A stretch of 64,000 bases of DNA. Source: Subtercola sp. PAMC28395 (lineage in GTDB: Bacteria; Actinomycetota; Actinomycetes; Actinomycetales; Microbacteriaceae). Positions within the stretch are counted from its first letter, which is position 1. Each line of letters starts with the position of its first letter. The notes beneath the pieces are model-generated. The model saw nothing but the letters and a program-made list of their open reading frames with translations, made no database searches and was not told the DNA's origin. Below, in pieces: positions 50,127-58,419 of this stretch. The DNA is taken from positions 1,426,001 to 1,490,000 of the forward strand of contig NZ_CP076547.1 in the NCBI RefSeq assembly GCF_018889995.1, given 5' to 3'. Both the position numbers and the translations under genes were made by a program.

Positions 50127-51122
50127 ATGGATCTTGACGCATACTCAGCAGCACATCGAGCCGAATGGAATCGCCTCGATGAACTCGGCCGACTCCGGAA
50201 CCCGAGCGGTGCAGAGGCAGACGAGCTGATCGAGCGCTACCAGTCCGGCGCGTCCCAACTCTCGGCTCTCACCACCTCGGCGGGTTCGACGGCTGTCGGC
50301 GACCGGCTGTCGGTGTCGCTCTCGCGTGCCCGGCTGCGGTTCACCGGTGCCAGCCCGAATGTGCTCGCCCAGCTGCCGGCGTTCTTCGCCCTGCAGCTGC
50401 CGGCCGCGCTCTACCGTATCCGCTGGCTCGTGCTGGTGGTGGCGCTGGCCACGCTTGCTGTGAGCACACTCTATGCCGTGTGGGCGCTCAATGACCCGCA
50501 AGTGCTCGCCAACTTCGGCACAGACGACCAGCTCCGCAAGGTCGCCGAACAGGACTTCGTCAACTACTACTCCAACAATCCGGCGGCGTCGTTCACCGGC
50601 CAGGTCTGGACGAACAACGCCTGGATCACTGCGCAGTGTGTGGCATTCGGCATCGTGGGCGTCTACGTGCCGTATCTGTTGCTTCAGAACGCGATCAACC
50701 TCGGCGTGAACGCCGCGGTGCTCTTCCATTTCGGGCATGCCGACGTGTTCTTCCAGTACATCCTGCCGCACGGGATGCTCGAACTCACGGCGATCTTCGT
50801 GGGGGCCGCCGCCGGGCTCCGCATCTTCTGGGCATGGATCGCCCCGGGCCCGCGAACGCGGGGCCAGGCGCTCGCCGAAGACGGGCGGGCGCTGTTCACG
50901 GTGGCGATCGGGCTCGTGTTCGTGCTTCTCGTCTCGGGCGTGATCGAGGGCTTCGTCACCCCGCAGCCCTGGCCGTGGCCAGTCAAGATCGGCATCGGAG
51001 CCGTTGCGCTCGCCGCATTCCTGTTCTACATGCTGTTCGTCGGCGGCCGGGCCGCCCGCGCGGGCCAGACGGGCGACCTGGCCGACTTCGACGCCGGCGC
51101 GAAGCGTCTCGTCGCCGCATAG
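50127..51122 (+). CDS. SpoIIM/DUF95-family membrane protein
   Basis: A 331-residue protein. The N-terminal soluble part (MDLDAYSAAHRAEWNRLDEL) and about five membrane helices from residue 105 to 320 match the stage II sporulation M-like (DUF95) family. Charged segments between helices, such as GTDDQLRKVAEQDFVNYYSNNPAASFTG near 130, are typical, and QYILPHGMLELTAIFVGAAAGL near 210 is the strongest family block. Sporulation genes are absent here, so the role is envelope related rather than sporulation. ATG 50127 is preferred to a start at 50067, which would overlap the divergent gene. It ends 36 bp before a 60-bp palindromic element. Confidence 0.9.
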   Translation: MDLDAYSAAHRAEWNRLDELGRLRNPSGAEADELIERYQSGASQLSALTTSAGSTAVGDRLSVSLSRARLRFTGASPNVLAQLPAFFALQLPAALYRIRWLVLVVALATLAVSTLYAVWALNDPQVLANFGTDDQLRKVAEQDFVNYYSNNPAASFTGQVWTNNAWITAQCVAFGIVGVYVPYLLLQNAINLGVNAAVLFHFGHADVFFQYILPHGMLELTAIFVGAAAGLRIFWAWIAPGPRTRGQALAEDGRALFTVAIGLVFVLLVSGVIEGFVTPQPWPWPVKIGIGAVALAAFLFYMLFVGGRAARAGQTGDLADFDAGAKRLVAA

Positions 51123-51158
51123 CTTCGCACTCTCCGCCCCGCCCCAGTCTTGAGCGCC

Positions 51159-51218
51159 ATCGAATTGCCCGAATGAGCGACATTTCAGGCAAAACCTGGC
51201 GCATTCGGGCAAGTCGAT
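51159..51218. repeat. 60-bp palindromic element, copy 3 (diverged)
   Basis: Its ends ATCGAATTGCCCGAATG and CATTCGGGCAAGTCGAT match those of copies 1 and 2 in layout and length (60 bp), with a diverged middle. The better palindrome here gives an inverted repeat of about 17 bp with two mismatches, so the fold may be the preserved feature. Confidence 0.72.
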
Positions 51219-51251
51219 TGGGCCGGAGGGCAGCGGGCAGGGGGTGAGGGG

Positions 51252-52559
51252 CTAGAGGCGGCCGGCGGCTTTGAGGGCGAGGTAGCGGTCGGCGACGGCG
51301 GGGGGCAGGTCGGCGGGGGAACCCGTGACGACGTCGGCGCCCTGCTGCCGGAGCGCGGCAGAGACGCGGGCAACGTCGAGCAGCGCACGTTCGGCCGCCG
51401 CCGCGGTGTACACCTCGTCGCGTGAGCCGAGCCGGGCGGTGCGCGCAAACGTCTCCGGGTCGGAGACCGACGCCACAAGCACCGTGTGCCGCTGGGTGAG
51501 CTGCGGCAGCACGGCAAGCAGACCCTGCGAGGACCCGGGCGTCTCCGCCGAGGTCAGCAGCACCACCAGCGCCCGCTGGTTCGTGATCTCGCGCACCCGC
51601 GCTGGAATCGCGCTCCAGTCCATCTCCAGAAGCTCGGGGTCGACCGTGGCGAGGGCGTCGACCATGCGCGACAACAGCTCGGGCCCGACGGCGCCCTGCA
51701 CACGGGCGCGCGTTCGCCGGTCGTAGGCCAGAACATCCACCCGGTCGCCTGCCCTCGTGGCGAGAGCTGCCAGCAGCAGCGCCGACTCGAACGCGGTGTC
51801 GAGGCGCGGTTCGTTGTCGATGCGCGCGGCGCTCGTGCGGCCCGTGTCGATCACGATCACGACGCGTCGATCACGCTCCGGCCGCCAGGTGCGAACGACG
51901 ACCTCGTCGCGCCGTGCGGTGGCTCGCCAGTCGATCGACCGCACATCGTCGCCCCGCACATACTCGCGCAGGCTGTCGAACTCCGTACCCTGCCCACGGA
52001 TCATCAGGCTCGTGCGCCCATCGAGTTCCCGCAGCCGGGCCAGCCTCGATGGCAGGTGTTTGCGCGAGGTGAACGGCGGCAGTACCCGGATGCGCCCCGG
52101 CACACGCAGCGTCGCCTGGCGGGCCCACAGGCCGAGAGGCCCGAACGACCGGATGCTCGTGAACTCCACCCGGCGTTCCCCCCGCCTGAACGGCCTGAGC
52201 TCGACGCTCACGAGACGCCGTTCGCCGCGCGGAATGTCGACGGCCGACCTCGTCGTGGCGGCGCCGGCCGAGGGCTGCCACGCGTCGCGCACTGTGCCGC
52301 GGAGCATCCGGCGACCGGTGTTGGTGAGGTACAGCTCGCTCGTGACGCTCTCGCCGAGGCGCACACGCTGCGGCAGCACACGTTCGGCCGCAAGGCGCCG
52401 CGGGGAGCCGGCGAGAGTGAGATCGACGACGCCGAGCAGTACCGTGAGTGTCAACCAGGCTGCCAGGCCCTCGGCGGCCAGCCCGTAGGCCTGCCCGAGC
52501 ACCACGATCGGCAGAACACCGAGCGCCAGCAGCAGCACGAAACGCCCTGAAATCGCCAT
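51252..52559 (-). CDS. DUF58-family protein
   Basis: A 435-residue protein with two N-terminal membrane helices (about residues 5-45) followed by a soluble domain. The segment GTEFDSLREYVRGDDVRSIDWRATARRDEVVVRTW near 195 is the DUF58 signature. The last 200 residues resemble a von Willebrand A-like fold with VVIVIDTGRTSAARIDNEPRLD near 240, which lacks a clear DxSxS metal site. DUF58 and MoxR proteins are partners in a chaperone-like system. AAAGGAG lies 6 nt before ATG 52559. An in-frame extension up to 52763 exists only because the miniature element and upstream bases happen to be open; it was not used. Confidence 0.9.
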   Translation of the reverse strand: MAISGRFVLLLALGVLPIVVLGQAYGLAAEGLAAWLTLTVLLGVVDLTLAGSPRRLAAERVLPQRVRLGESVTSELYLTNTGRRMLRGTVRDAWQPSAGAATTRSAVDIPRGERRLVSVELRPFRRGERRVEFTSIRSFGPLGLWARQATLRVPGRIRVLPPFTSRKHLPSRLARLRELDGRTSLMIRGQGTEFDSLREYVRGDDVRSIDWRATARRDEVVVRTWRPERDRRVVIVIDTGRTSAARIDNEPRLDTAFESALLLAALATRAGDRVDVLAYDRRTRARVQGAVGPELLSRMVDALATVDPELLEMDWSAIPARVREITNQRALVVLLTSAETPGSSQGLLAVLPQLTQRHTVLVASVSDPETFARTARLGSRDEVYTAAAAERALLDVARVSAALRQQGADVVTGSPADLPPAVADRYLALKAAGRL

Positions 52560-52608
52560 GGTGTTCTCCTTTCTCGGTGTGGATGGTCTCGGTGGAACTG
52601 AGGGCTTA

Positions 52609-52767
52609 GGGCGTGTCTCCCAACTCTGCGCCGGCTGCGCTGCGCGTCTCGGGGAGCCCTGCGGCGTTCTCATCGTCGCACGCACTTCCAGTGCGAACTC
52701 CTCTTCGGCCTTGCAGGCCACCTCGAGACGTGCTGCTCGCTTCGACCCGGAGTTGGGAGACACGCCC
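52609..52767. mobile_element. Miniature inverted-repeat element (MITE-like), 159 bp
   Basis: The left end GGGCGTGTCTCCCAACTC is a perfect 18-bp inverted copy of the right end (52750-52767). TA flanks both sides (52607-52608 and 52768-52769), as expected for a TA target duplication. No transposase is encoded. The element lies between the MoxR and DUF58 genes and its right TA forms the last two bases of the moxR stop codon. Confidence 0.85.
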
Positions 52768-53846
52768 TAGATCGGTACCTGCACCTGCGACAGCACACCG
52801 CGCAGGATCGAGTCGACCGAGACGCCCTCGAGTTCGGCCTCCGGGCGCAGCTGGATGCGGTGCCGGAAGACGGGCAGAACCATCGCCTGCACGTGGTCGG
52901 GGGTGATCCGCTCGAATCCGTTGAGCCACGCCCACGCTTTCGCCGCCGCGAGAAGAGCCGTGCTTCCGCGCGGACTCACACCGAGCTTCACCGAGGGGCT
53001 CTGCCGCGTCGCCCTGGCGAGGTCGACGGCGTAGGCCAGAACATCCACCGTCGCGCCGACGCGCGCAACGGCGGCCTGCGCGTCGTGCAGCTGGGCCGCG
53101 CCGAGAACCGGGGTCACGCCGGCCCCGCCGAGGTCGCGCGGGTTGAATCCGGCCGCGTGACGCGCCAGCACGGCGATCTCGACGTCGCGCTCAGGAATAT
53201 CGAGCGTCAGCTTGAGCAGAAACCGGTCGAGCTGCGCCTCGGGCAGCATGTAGGTGCCCTCATATTCGATCGGGTTCATCGTCGCCGCGACCAGGAACGG
53301 GTCGGGCAGCTGGCGGCTCACCCCGTCGACGCTCACCTGGCGTTCCTCCATCGCCTCGAGCAGCGCTGACTGCGTCTTGGGAGGTGTGCGGTTGATCTCA
53401 TCGGCGAGCAGGATGTTCGTGAACACCGGCCCCTCACGAAACTCGAATTCGCCCGAACGCCCGTCGTAGACCAGCGAACCGGTGACGTCGCCCGGCATCA
53501 GGTCGGGAGTGAACTGCACCCTCTTCGTATCGAGGCTGAGTGCCGAGGCGAGGGAGCGCACGAGGAGAGTCTTGGCAACACCCGGAACGCCCTCGAGCAG
53601 CACGTGCCCCCGGGCCAGCAGTGCCACCAGCAGACCGGTGACGGCTCCGTCCTGCCCGACGACCGCCTTGCCGACCTCCGTGCGCACGCGCGAGAGCGCG
53701 AGCCTCAGCTCATCGTTGGTGCTCGCTGGCGCCGCGACCGGTGTCACTGCAGACGCAGTCGTCACGGCCGGGGCCGGGGTGGGCGCCGATCCGGACGTCG
53801 GTGCTGCATCGCTGGTCGATGCCGGTGTGGGATAGGTCTCAGTCAT
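52767..53846 (-). CDS. MoxR-family AAA+ ATPase
   Basis: A 359-residue ATPase. The first 45 residues are low-complexity (Thr, Ala, Pro). Walker A is GVPGVAKT near residue 81, Walker B with the following helix is ILLADEINRTPPKTQSALLEAMEERQV near 146, and sensor regions include ATMNPIEYEGTYMLPEAQLDRFLLK near 187. The C-terminal lid (ARATRQSPSVKLGVSPRGSTALL) is also present. MoxR proteins assist assembly of complexes with DUF58/VWA partners. The stop codon is TAG at 52767-52769, formed across the end of the MITE-like element, so the last residues may be affected by the insertion. DUF4350 ends 130 bp upstream. Confidence 0.93.
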   Translation of the reverse strand: MTETYPTPASTSDAAPTSGSAPTPAPAVTTASAVTPVAAPASTNDELRLALSRVRTEVGKAVVGQDGAVTGLLVALLARGHVLLEGVPGVAKTLLVRSLASALSLDTKRVQFTPDLMPGDVTGSLVYDGRSGEFEFREGPVFTNILLADEINRTPPKTQSALLEAMEERQVSVDGVSRQLPDPFLVAATMNPIEYEGTYMLPEAQLDRFLLKLTLDIPERDVEIAVLARHAAGFNPRDLGGAGVTPVLGAAQLHDAQAAVARVGATVDVLAYAVDLARATRQSPSVKLGVSPRGSTALLAAAKAWAWLNGFERITPDHVQAMVLPVFRHRIQLRPEAELEGVSVDSILRGVLSQVQVPI

Positions 53847-53976
53847 TCAGAGTGTCCTTTGTTCGAGAAGCTGTAGGCCTGGACGGCCGTCGTCCACGGT
53901 CGCCTGCATGCGGCGGTGGCGGCGGAGGAGGGGCGCAGACGGAAGGAATGGCGCGCGAGTAGACGGGTGGAGTGCA

Positions 53977-55302
53977 TCATGACGGCCCTCCGAGCCCCAG
54001 CGACGCGCGCACGGCCCCTTCGAGGCCCGCGAGACGCTGCGCGAGTTCGACCAGATCGCCCTCAGAGCCCGGCAGCTGGTTCACCAGCGTCGCCGCGACC
54101 TCGGTCGCCGGCATACCCGTGACCGCCGAGCACTGCGTGATGATCAATTCGAGCGGTGCCGTCCTAGGCAATCCGAGCATCACGGCCAGGCGTGTACTCG
54201 TGCCGATTCGGAGGGCATCGAGGGCGTGCGTTCTGGCGCCCGACCGCGCATAGAGCCTCGCTCGACCGCCGATGGTCTCGCTGGCCCGGACGATCACGGG
54301 CAGGTTCTCCACAACCACCGGACCGAGTCGCCGCCCGCGCCACACGGCCCCCGCAACGAAGACGAGCACGAGTAGGCTGAGCGCCGGCGTCACCCAGCCC
54401 GGTGTCAGGGCGCCGAGGGAGGGCGGCCCGTTCGCCGTGACATCGGCCGCCGACGGTGTGTACCAGACCACGCTGCTGCTCGTGCCCAGGAGCCCGACAG
54501 CCAGCGCTGCGTTGCCGGCGAGCGTGATGTGCCCGTTGTCGAGCACTTCCGGCGCACCCAGCACCGTCACCGATCCGGCCCGCACGAGTGAGTACGACGT
54601 GCCGAACGACGGGAAGCAGGATTCCGTCACCGCCGTTTCCCCGACCGCGCGGTACGTCGTCCCCGACACGCTGATCGTGCCGGCAGAGCGTGCAGCGGGC
54701 AACTCGCACTGGGCACTCAGCGTGGCGTTGTCTGAGCCCGCGAAGTCAGGAGCCCCCGCAGCAGCGATGGTCGGCGCGAGCGCCTCGAGTTCGAACACAT
54801 CGGGCTCCACGAGCACAAGTCGGCTCCCCAGGGCTGCGGCGTCCGCGTACCGGTCGCCCGGCAGCAGCTGGTCGGGGTCGTAGATCAGCACCGTCGAATC
54901 GCCGGTGGCGGCCTTCTGTGCCTCGGCCAGCGAATGCGCAGCCGTCACGGTCACGCCGTGCTGCCGCAGCACTTCGGCCAGTGCCCTGCTCCCCGCAGGC
55001 GCCGCACTGTCGATCGACAGGGGTGCAGAGCTCGCCGTGCCCGAGATGCCCTTCACCAACAACAGAACCACGCTGGCAGCCAGCACCAGGATGCCGGCGA
55101 CGATCCAGAAGCTCGAGCTTCGCAGCGAGGCACGGATGCCCGGCGAGGCAACCTCGGCCCCGCCGTTCCTGCGTGCGTTTCTGGCGCCGGGCACACCGCT
55201 GGAAGCGCCGGCGGGCTCACCACCCTGGGGCGCACCGCCCGGAGGCATGCCGCCCGCACCCGCGCCGCCGATCGCGGAGGGACGATCATCCGTCGTCGTC
55301 AC
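53977..55302 (-). CDS. DUF4350-family membrane protein
   Basis: A 441-residue protein with a Pro/Gly-rich start, a membrane helix at about residues 67-88, and an extracytoplasmic region that resembles a glutamine amidotransferase-like or PIG-L-like fold (LRQHGVTVTAAHSLAEAQKAATGDSTVLIYDPDQL near 115), as DUF4350 members have. A second helix lies at about 305-325, and a cytoplasmic helical tail follows. It starts at GTG 55302, overlapping the DUF4129 stop by 4 bp (GTGA). Members of this family are usually encoded with MoxR and DUF58. Function unknown. Confidence 0.83.
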   Translation of the reverse strand: MTTTDDRPSAIGGAGAGGMPPGGAPQGGEPAGASSGVPGARNARRNGGAEVASPGIRASLRSSSFWIVAGILVLAASVVLLLVKGISGTASSAPLSIDSAAPAGSRALAEVLRQHGVTVTAAHSLAEAQKAATGDSTVLIYDPDQLLPGDRYADAAALGSRLVLVEPDVFELEALAPTIAAAGAPDFAGSDNATLSAQCELPAARSAGTISVSGTTYRAVGETAVTESCFPSFGTSYSLVRAGSVTVLGAPEVLDNGHITLAGNAALAVGLLGTSSSVVWYTPSAADVTANGPPSLGALTPGWVTPALSLLVLVFVAGAVWRGRRLGPVVVENLPVIVRASETIGGRARLYARSGARTHALDALRIGTSTRLAVMLGLPRTAPLELIITQCSAVTGMPATEVAATLVNQLPGSEGDLVELAQRLAGLEGAVRASLGLGGPS

Positions 55303-56030
55303 TGCAGCACCCGCTCCGGCACCGGCTGCCGGGAGACGGGTGGCCGGTCACGGAGCTCTTTCTCCAGCGCGACCAGCTGCAGGTATGCCTCGCGCGTCGC
55401 CGCCCCGCCGAGATACCGCACGTCGTCGAAGGTTCGGGCGGCCTGCGCGAGCCCCGCGGCGTGCATCGGGTAGCACTCCGAGGCCTGGGCCGCGAACCCG
55501 TGGGCCGTCGTACCGGGGGTGAGTCGCACGATCGTGCGTTCCGCCTGGCGGCGGGCCAGGGCGCGGTAGAGCTCCTCGAGCGCCGTGCGGTAGTCGCCAG
55601 CGTCGGCGGCGGCCGCAGCCGATGCACGAAGTTGCGCCGAGGATCGCAGGTCTCGAGATCCGAAGAGCGCGGTCTGGTCTGCCGCCATCTTTCGCGCGAG
55701 CCGGGGCCGGCCGAACACGATGAAGGCGATGACCACGAGCGCGATCACGATCACGAGCACGACGGCGGGGAGAAACCCACCGAGATTTCCGTCGGAGGGC
55801 ACCACCAGCGACGACAGCCAGTTCAGAAATCCTTCGGATGCCCGGTCGAGCCAGCTCGGTTTGGCGGCCTCGTATTCCGGCTTTGCCAGCTCCGTGAGCA
55901 GCCACTGCCGTGCGTCGGGAGCACTCGGGCCCAGTGGTTCAAAAGCCGCGGTGACTGCCGCAGTGGGCGCACTGGTGGCGCCCGTGGCACTGACTGCGGC
56001 GCAAAGACCCGCCGACACCCCCACGGTCAT
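55299..56030 (-). CDS. DUF4129-family membrane protein
   Basis: A 243-residue protein with a signal-like start, a membrane helix at about residues 88-110, and a cytoplasmic C-terminal half. That half, with ADAGDYRTALEELYRALARRQAERTIVRLTPGTTAHGFA near 138, is the DUF4129 signature. Its ATG overlaps the upstream gene's stop by 4 bp (ATGA) and its own stop overlaps the DUF4350 start by 4 bp, so the three are a tight unit. DUF4129 is a recurring companion of MoxR, DUF58 and transglutaminase-like proteins. Function unknown. Confidence 0.86.
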   Translation of the reverse strand: MTVGVSAGLCAAVSATGATSAPTAAVTAAFEPLGPSAPDARQWLLTELAKPEYEAAKPSWLDRASEGFLNWLSSLVVPSDGNLGGFLPAVVLVIVIALVVIAFIVFGRPRLARKMAADQTALFGSRDLRSSAQLRASAAAAADAGDYRTALEELYRALARRQAERTIVRLTPGTTAHGFAAQASECYPMHAAGLAQAARTFDDVRYLGGAATREAYLQLVALEKELRDRPPVSRQPVPERVLQ

Positions 56031-57538
56031 TGCCGCCCGGTCACCAGGAACGGGTCATCGTTCGCTGCCGCCAGCCCGGCCTGCCGCGCCTCCACGAACC
56101 GGATGAGCTCGAGGTCGAGGCCCTCCTTGCGGATGCGCAGGTCGATGTAGACCAGCGAGACCGCAGCGGCCTGCACCACCGCAGTGATCGCCCCAACGAC
56201 GAGTTGCACGACGCCGAGCACCAGGTACGTGACGACGAAGTTCGTGAGTTCAGCACTCGAGAGACCGGCTGTCGACGTGCCCGTCGAGGTGCTGGCGCCG
56301 TTGGGGTCGACGAGGTTGAAACCGAGGCTGAGCAGAAAGGCGACAGGTGTGGAAACCAGCTGGGCCGCGAAGTACATGATCACGTTGACGAGGATCAGCA
56401 CGCCGAAGGTCTTCCAGAACGAGCGCGAGGTCAGGCGCCACGACCGCACCATGGCCTGGCGCACGGTCATTCTCTCGAGAACGATCGCACACGGCACGAG
56501 AGCGAACTTCGTTCCGAGCCACACCGCGAGGGCCAGAAGCCCGAAGAACCCGACGATGCCGACCACCACCGAGAGCACGATCCCGACGGTGCCGAGGCTT
56601 GCCAGCAGCACGATCACGCCGATCACCACCACGAGCACCACGACGATCGCTGCGCCCTCGAGCAGGGTCCAGAGCAGCAGCGGCCACACTCGCTTGCCGG
56701 CCGCGCGCCACAGTTCGCCGAGCCGGCGTTTCTCGCCGAGCACCTCGCGCGAGACCTCGATGACGAGGATGCCCTGCAGCAGAGCGCTCGCCACCAGCCC
56801 GACGGCCAGGGGAATGATCGTCGACAGCAGAATGATCACCGTCGACCCGGCAGCGATCGCGTCCTGGTCGCTCGCCGAGGCCTGGTTGATCCGCGTGACG
56901 GCCAGCAGCACGGCGCCGCCGATGATCACCCCGGTGACCAGGTAGATGATGAACTGGATGATCAGGGCACTCCCGACCGTCGGCCCTGTGTTGCGCCGCA
57001 GCACCTGGAACGGCGAACCCAGCAGTGTGCCGAAGCCGAGCGGTCGCAGCGGCACGAGCCCGGGCTTGGGCGGTGGCGCCCACTGCTGGCCGGGCTGCGG
57101 CGCCGCAGGTTGCGCAGCTTGCCCATACGCCGGCTGGCCGTATGCCGGCTGCCCGTATATCGGTGGGGCGCCGTAGACCGGCGGTGCGCCAGAGGCGGGC
57201 GGAGAGCCATAGGCCGGGGGTGCATACTGCCCATAAGCCGGAGGGGGCGAAGCGGGCTGCCCAAATGGCGGCGGGGGCGCGTACTGCCCGTATGCCGGTA
57301 GGGCTGGCGGAGCGTGCGGCCCCGGGGGAGTCTGCGGCGGCGCGTACTGGCCATACATCGGTTGTACGGGCGGAACGGGTGGAACCGGTGGAACCGGAGC
57401 CGCCTGCTGCACGGGTGCTGGTGGTGCTGGTGGTGCTGCTGCCGCCGGCTCGGCTGCAGCGGGAGGCGCAGGCGCAGGCACGATCGGCGGCGCCTGGTTC
57501 TCGCCCTGGGGCGCGCCGCTCGGGGGGTTCTCGCTCAC
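56027..57538 (-). CDS. Membrane protein with proline-rich N-terminus (glycerophosphodiesterase membrane-domain-like)
   Basis: A 503-residue protein. Residues 1-170 are rich in Pro, Ala, Gly, Gln and Tyr, with several YGQYAPP, YGQPA and PPVY(G) units. Six or more membrane helices lie between residues 190 and 460, in a pattern like the membrane domain of glycerophosphoryl diester phosphodiesterases (GDPDs), without the catalytic part. The segment CAIVLERMTVRQAMVRSWRLTSRSFWKTF near 335 is common in this family. GTG 57538 is chosen since TGAGGA lies 7 nt upstream. It opens the five-gene operon that runs to 51252. Function unknown. Confidence 0.8.
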   Translation of the reverse strand: MSENPPSGAPQGENQAPPIVPAPAPPAAAEPAAAAPPAPPAPVQQAAPVPPVPPVPPVQPMYGQYAPPQTPPGPHAPPALPAYGQYAPPPPFGQPASPPPAYGQYAPPAYGSPPASGAPPVYGAPPIYGQPAYGQPAYGQAAQPAAPQPGQQWAPPPKPGLVPLRPLGFGTLLGSPFQVLRRNTGPTVGSALIIQFIIYLVTGVIIGGAVLLAVTRINQASASDQDAIAAGSTVIILLSTIIPLAVGLVASALLQGILVIEVSREVLGEKRRLGELWRAAGKRVWPLLLWTLLEGAAIVVVLVVVIGVIVLLASLGTVGIVLSVVVGIVGFFGLLALAVWLGTKFALVPCAIVLERMTVRQAMVRSWRLTSRSFWKTFGVLILVNVIMYFAAQLVSTPVAFLLSLGFNLVDPNGASTSTGTSTAGLSSAELTNFVVTYLVLGVVQLVVGAITAVVQAAAVSLVYIDLRIRKEGLDLELIRFVEARQAGLAAANDDPFLVTGRQ

Positions 57539-57722
57539 CGGTGAATCCTCACGTTCCTGGCGTCCGGTTGCGCACAACCCCAGCCCTTCGCATCATGCTC
57601 GCACAATCTGCCCACACACAACATGACCGCAACACCAGATGAGTTTAGCTCAACTGGATGGTGACCGCGAATGCCCTGCCGATCATCCGTCGGCGTGCAG
57701 GATGGTTTCGGCAACCCTCCAG

Positions 57723-57728
57723 TACTCT
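57723..57728 (+). promoter_or_regulatory. Candidate -10 hexamer, leaderless mtrA transcript
   Basis: TACTCT ends 7 nt before ATG 57736; no SD lies between them. No clear -35 is visible. Confidence 0.5.
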
Positions 57729-57735
57729 TACACCC

Positions 57736-58419
57736 ATGGATGCTCGCATACTGGTGGTCGACGACGACCCCGCGCTCGCCGAGATGATCGGCATCGTTCT
57801 GCGAACCGAGAACTTCGAGCCCGTCTTCTGCGCCGACGGTTCTGAGGCGTTCGCCGCCTTCACCTCGTCGAAGCCCGACCTCGTGCTGCTCGACCTGATG
57901 CTCCCCGGCCTAGACGGCATCGAGGTGTGCACGCAGATCCGCGCCGAATCGGGCATTCCGATCATCATGCTGACGGCCAAGTCCGACACGACAGATGTGG
58001 TCAAGGGGCTCGAGTCGGGCGCGGACGACTACATCGTGAAACCCTTCAACCCGAAGGAGCTGGTGGCGCGAATCCGTACTCGGCTTCGCCAGACACCCCA
58101 GCCGTCGAACAGCGACTCGCTGCGCATCGGTGATCTCGAACTCGACGTGCAGGGCCACGAGGTCAGGCGGGGCGCCGGGCGCATCAACCTCACGCCCCTC
58201 GAGTTCGATCTGCTGCACGCCCTCGCTGCGAAACCCCAGCAGGTCTTCACGCGCGAGATGCTGCTCGAGCAGGTGTGGGGATACCACTACAAGGCCGACA
58301 CCCGGCTCGTGAACGTCCACGTGCAGCGGCTCCGGGCGAAGGTCGAAGAAGATCCAGACAACCCGGCGATCGTCATGACGGTGCGTGGCATCGGCTATCG
58401 CGCGGGCGCTGTGGTGTGA
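57736..58419 (+). CDS. mtrA: MtrA response regulator
   Basis: A 227-residue OmpR-type regulator that pairs with MtrB to control cell-wall, division and osmotic-response genes. The receiver domain has the acidic pair in ILVVDDDPALAEM at residues 5-17, the phospho-acceptor Asp in LVLLDLMLPGLDG near 53, and Lys in YIVKPFNP near 102. The winged-helix domain has INLTPLEFDLLHALAAKPQQVFTREMLLEQVWGY near 150 and RLVNVHVQRLRAKVEEDP near 190. Its stop overlaps mtrB by 4 bp. The start at ATG 57736 fits a leaderless promoter; the divergent gene is 197 bp away. Confidence 0.97.
   Translation: MDARILVVDDDPALAEMIGIVLRTENFEPVFCADGSEAFAAFTSSKPDLVLLDLMLPGLDGIEVCTQIRAESGIPIIMLTAKSDTTDVVKGLESGADDYIVKPFNPKELVARIRTRLRQTPQPSNSDSLRIGDLELDVQGHEVRRGAGRINLTPLEFDLLHALAAKPQQVFTREMLLEQVWGYHYKADTRLVNVHVQRLRAKVEEDPDNPAIVMTVRGIGYRAGAVV

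Noticed and set aside
52560..52763. Upstream extension of the DUF58 protein through the MITE-like element
   Set aside because: The frame is open only by chance through the element; a strong SD precedes ATG 52559 and the family N-terminus begins there.
57539..57735. MtrA autoregulatory binding sites in front of mtrA
   Set aside because: No convincing pair of direct repeats matching the known MtrA motif could be seen by eye, so no site is claimed.
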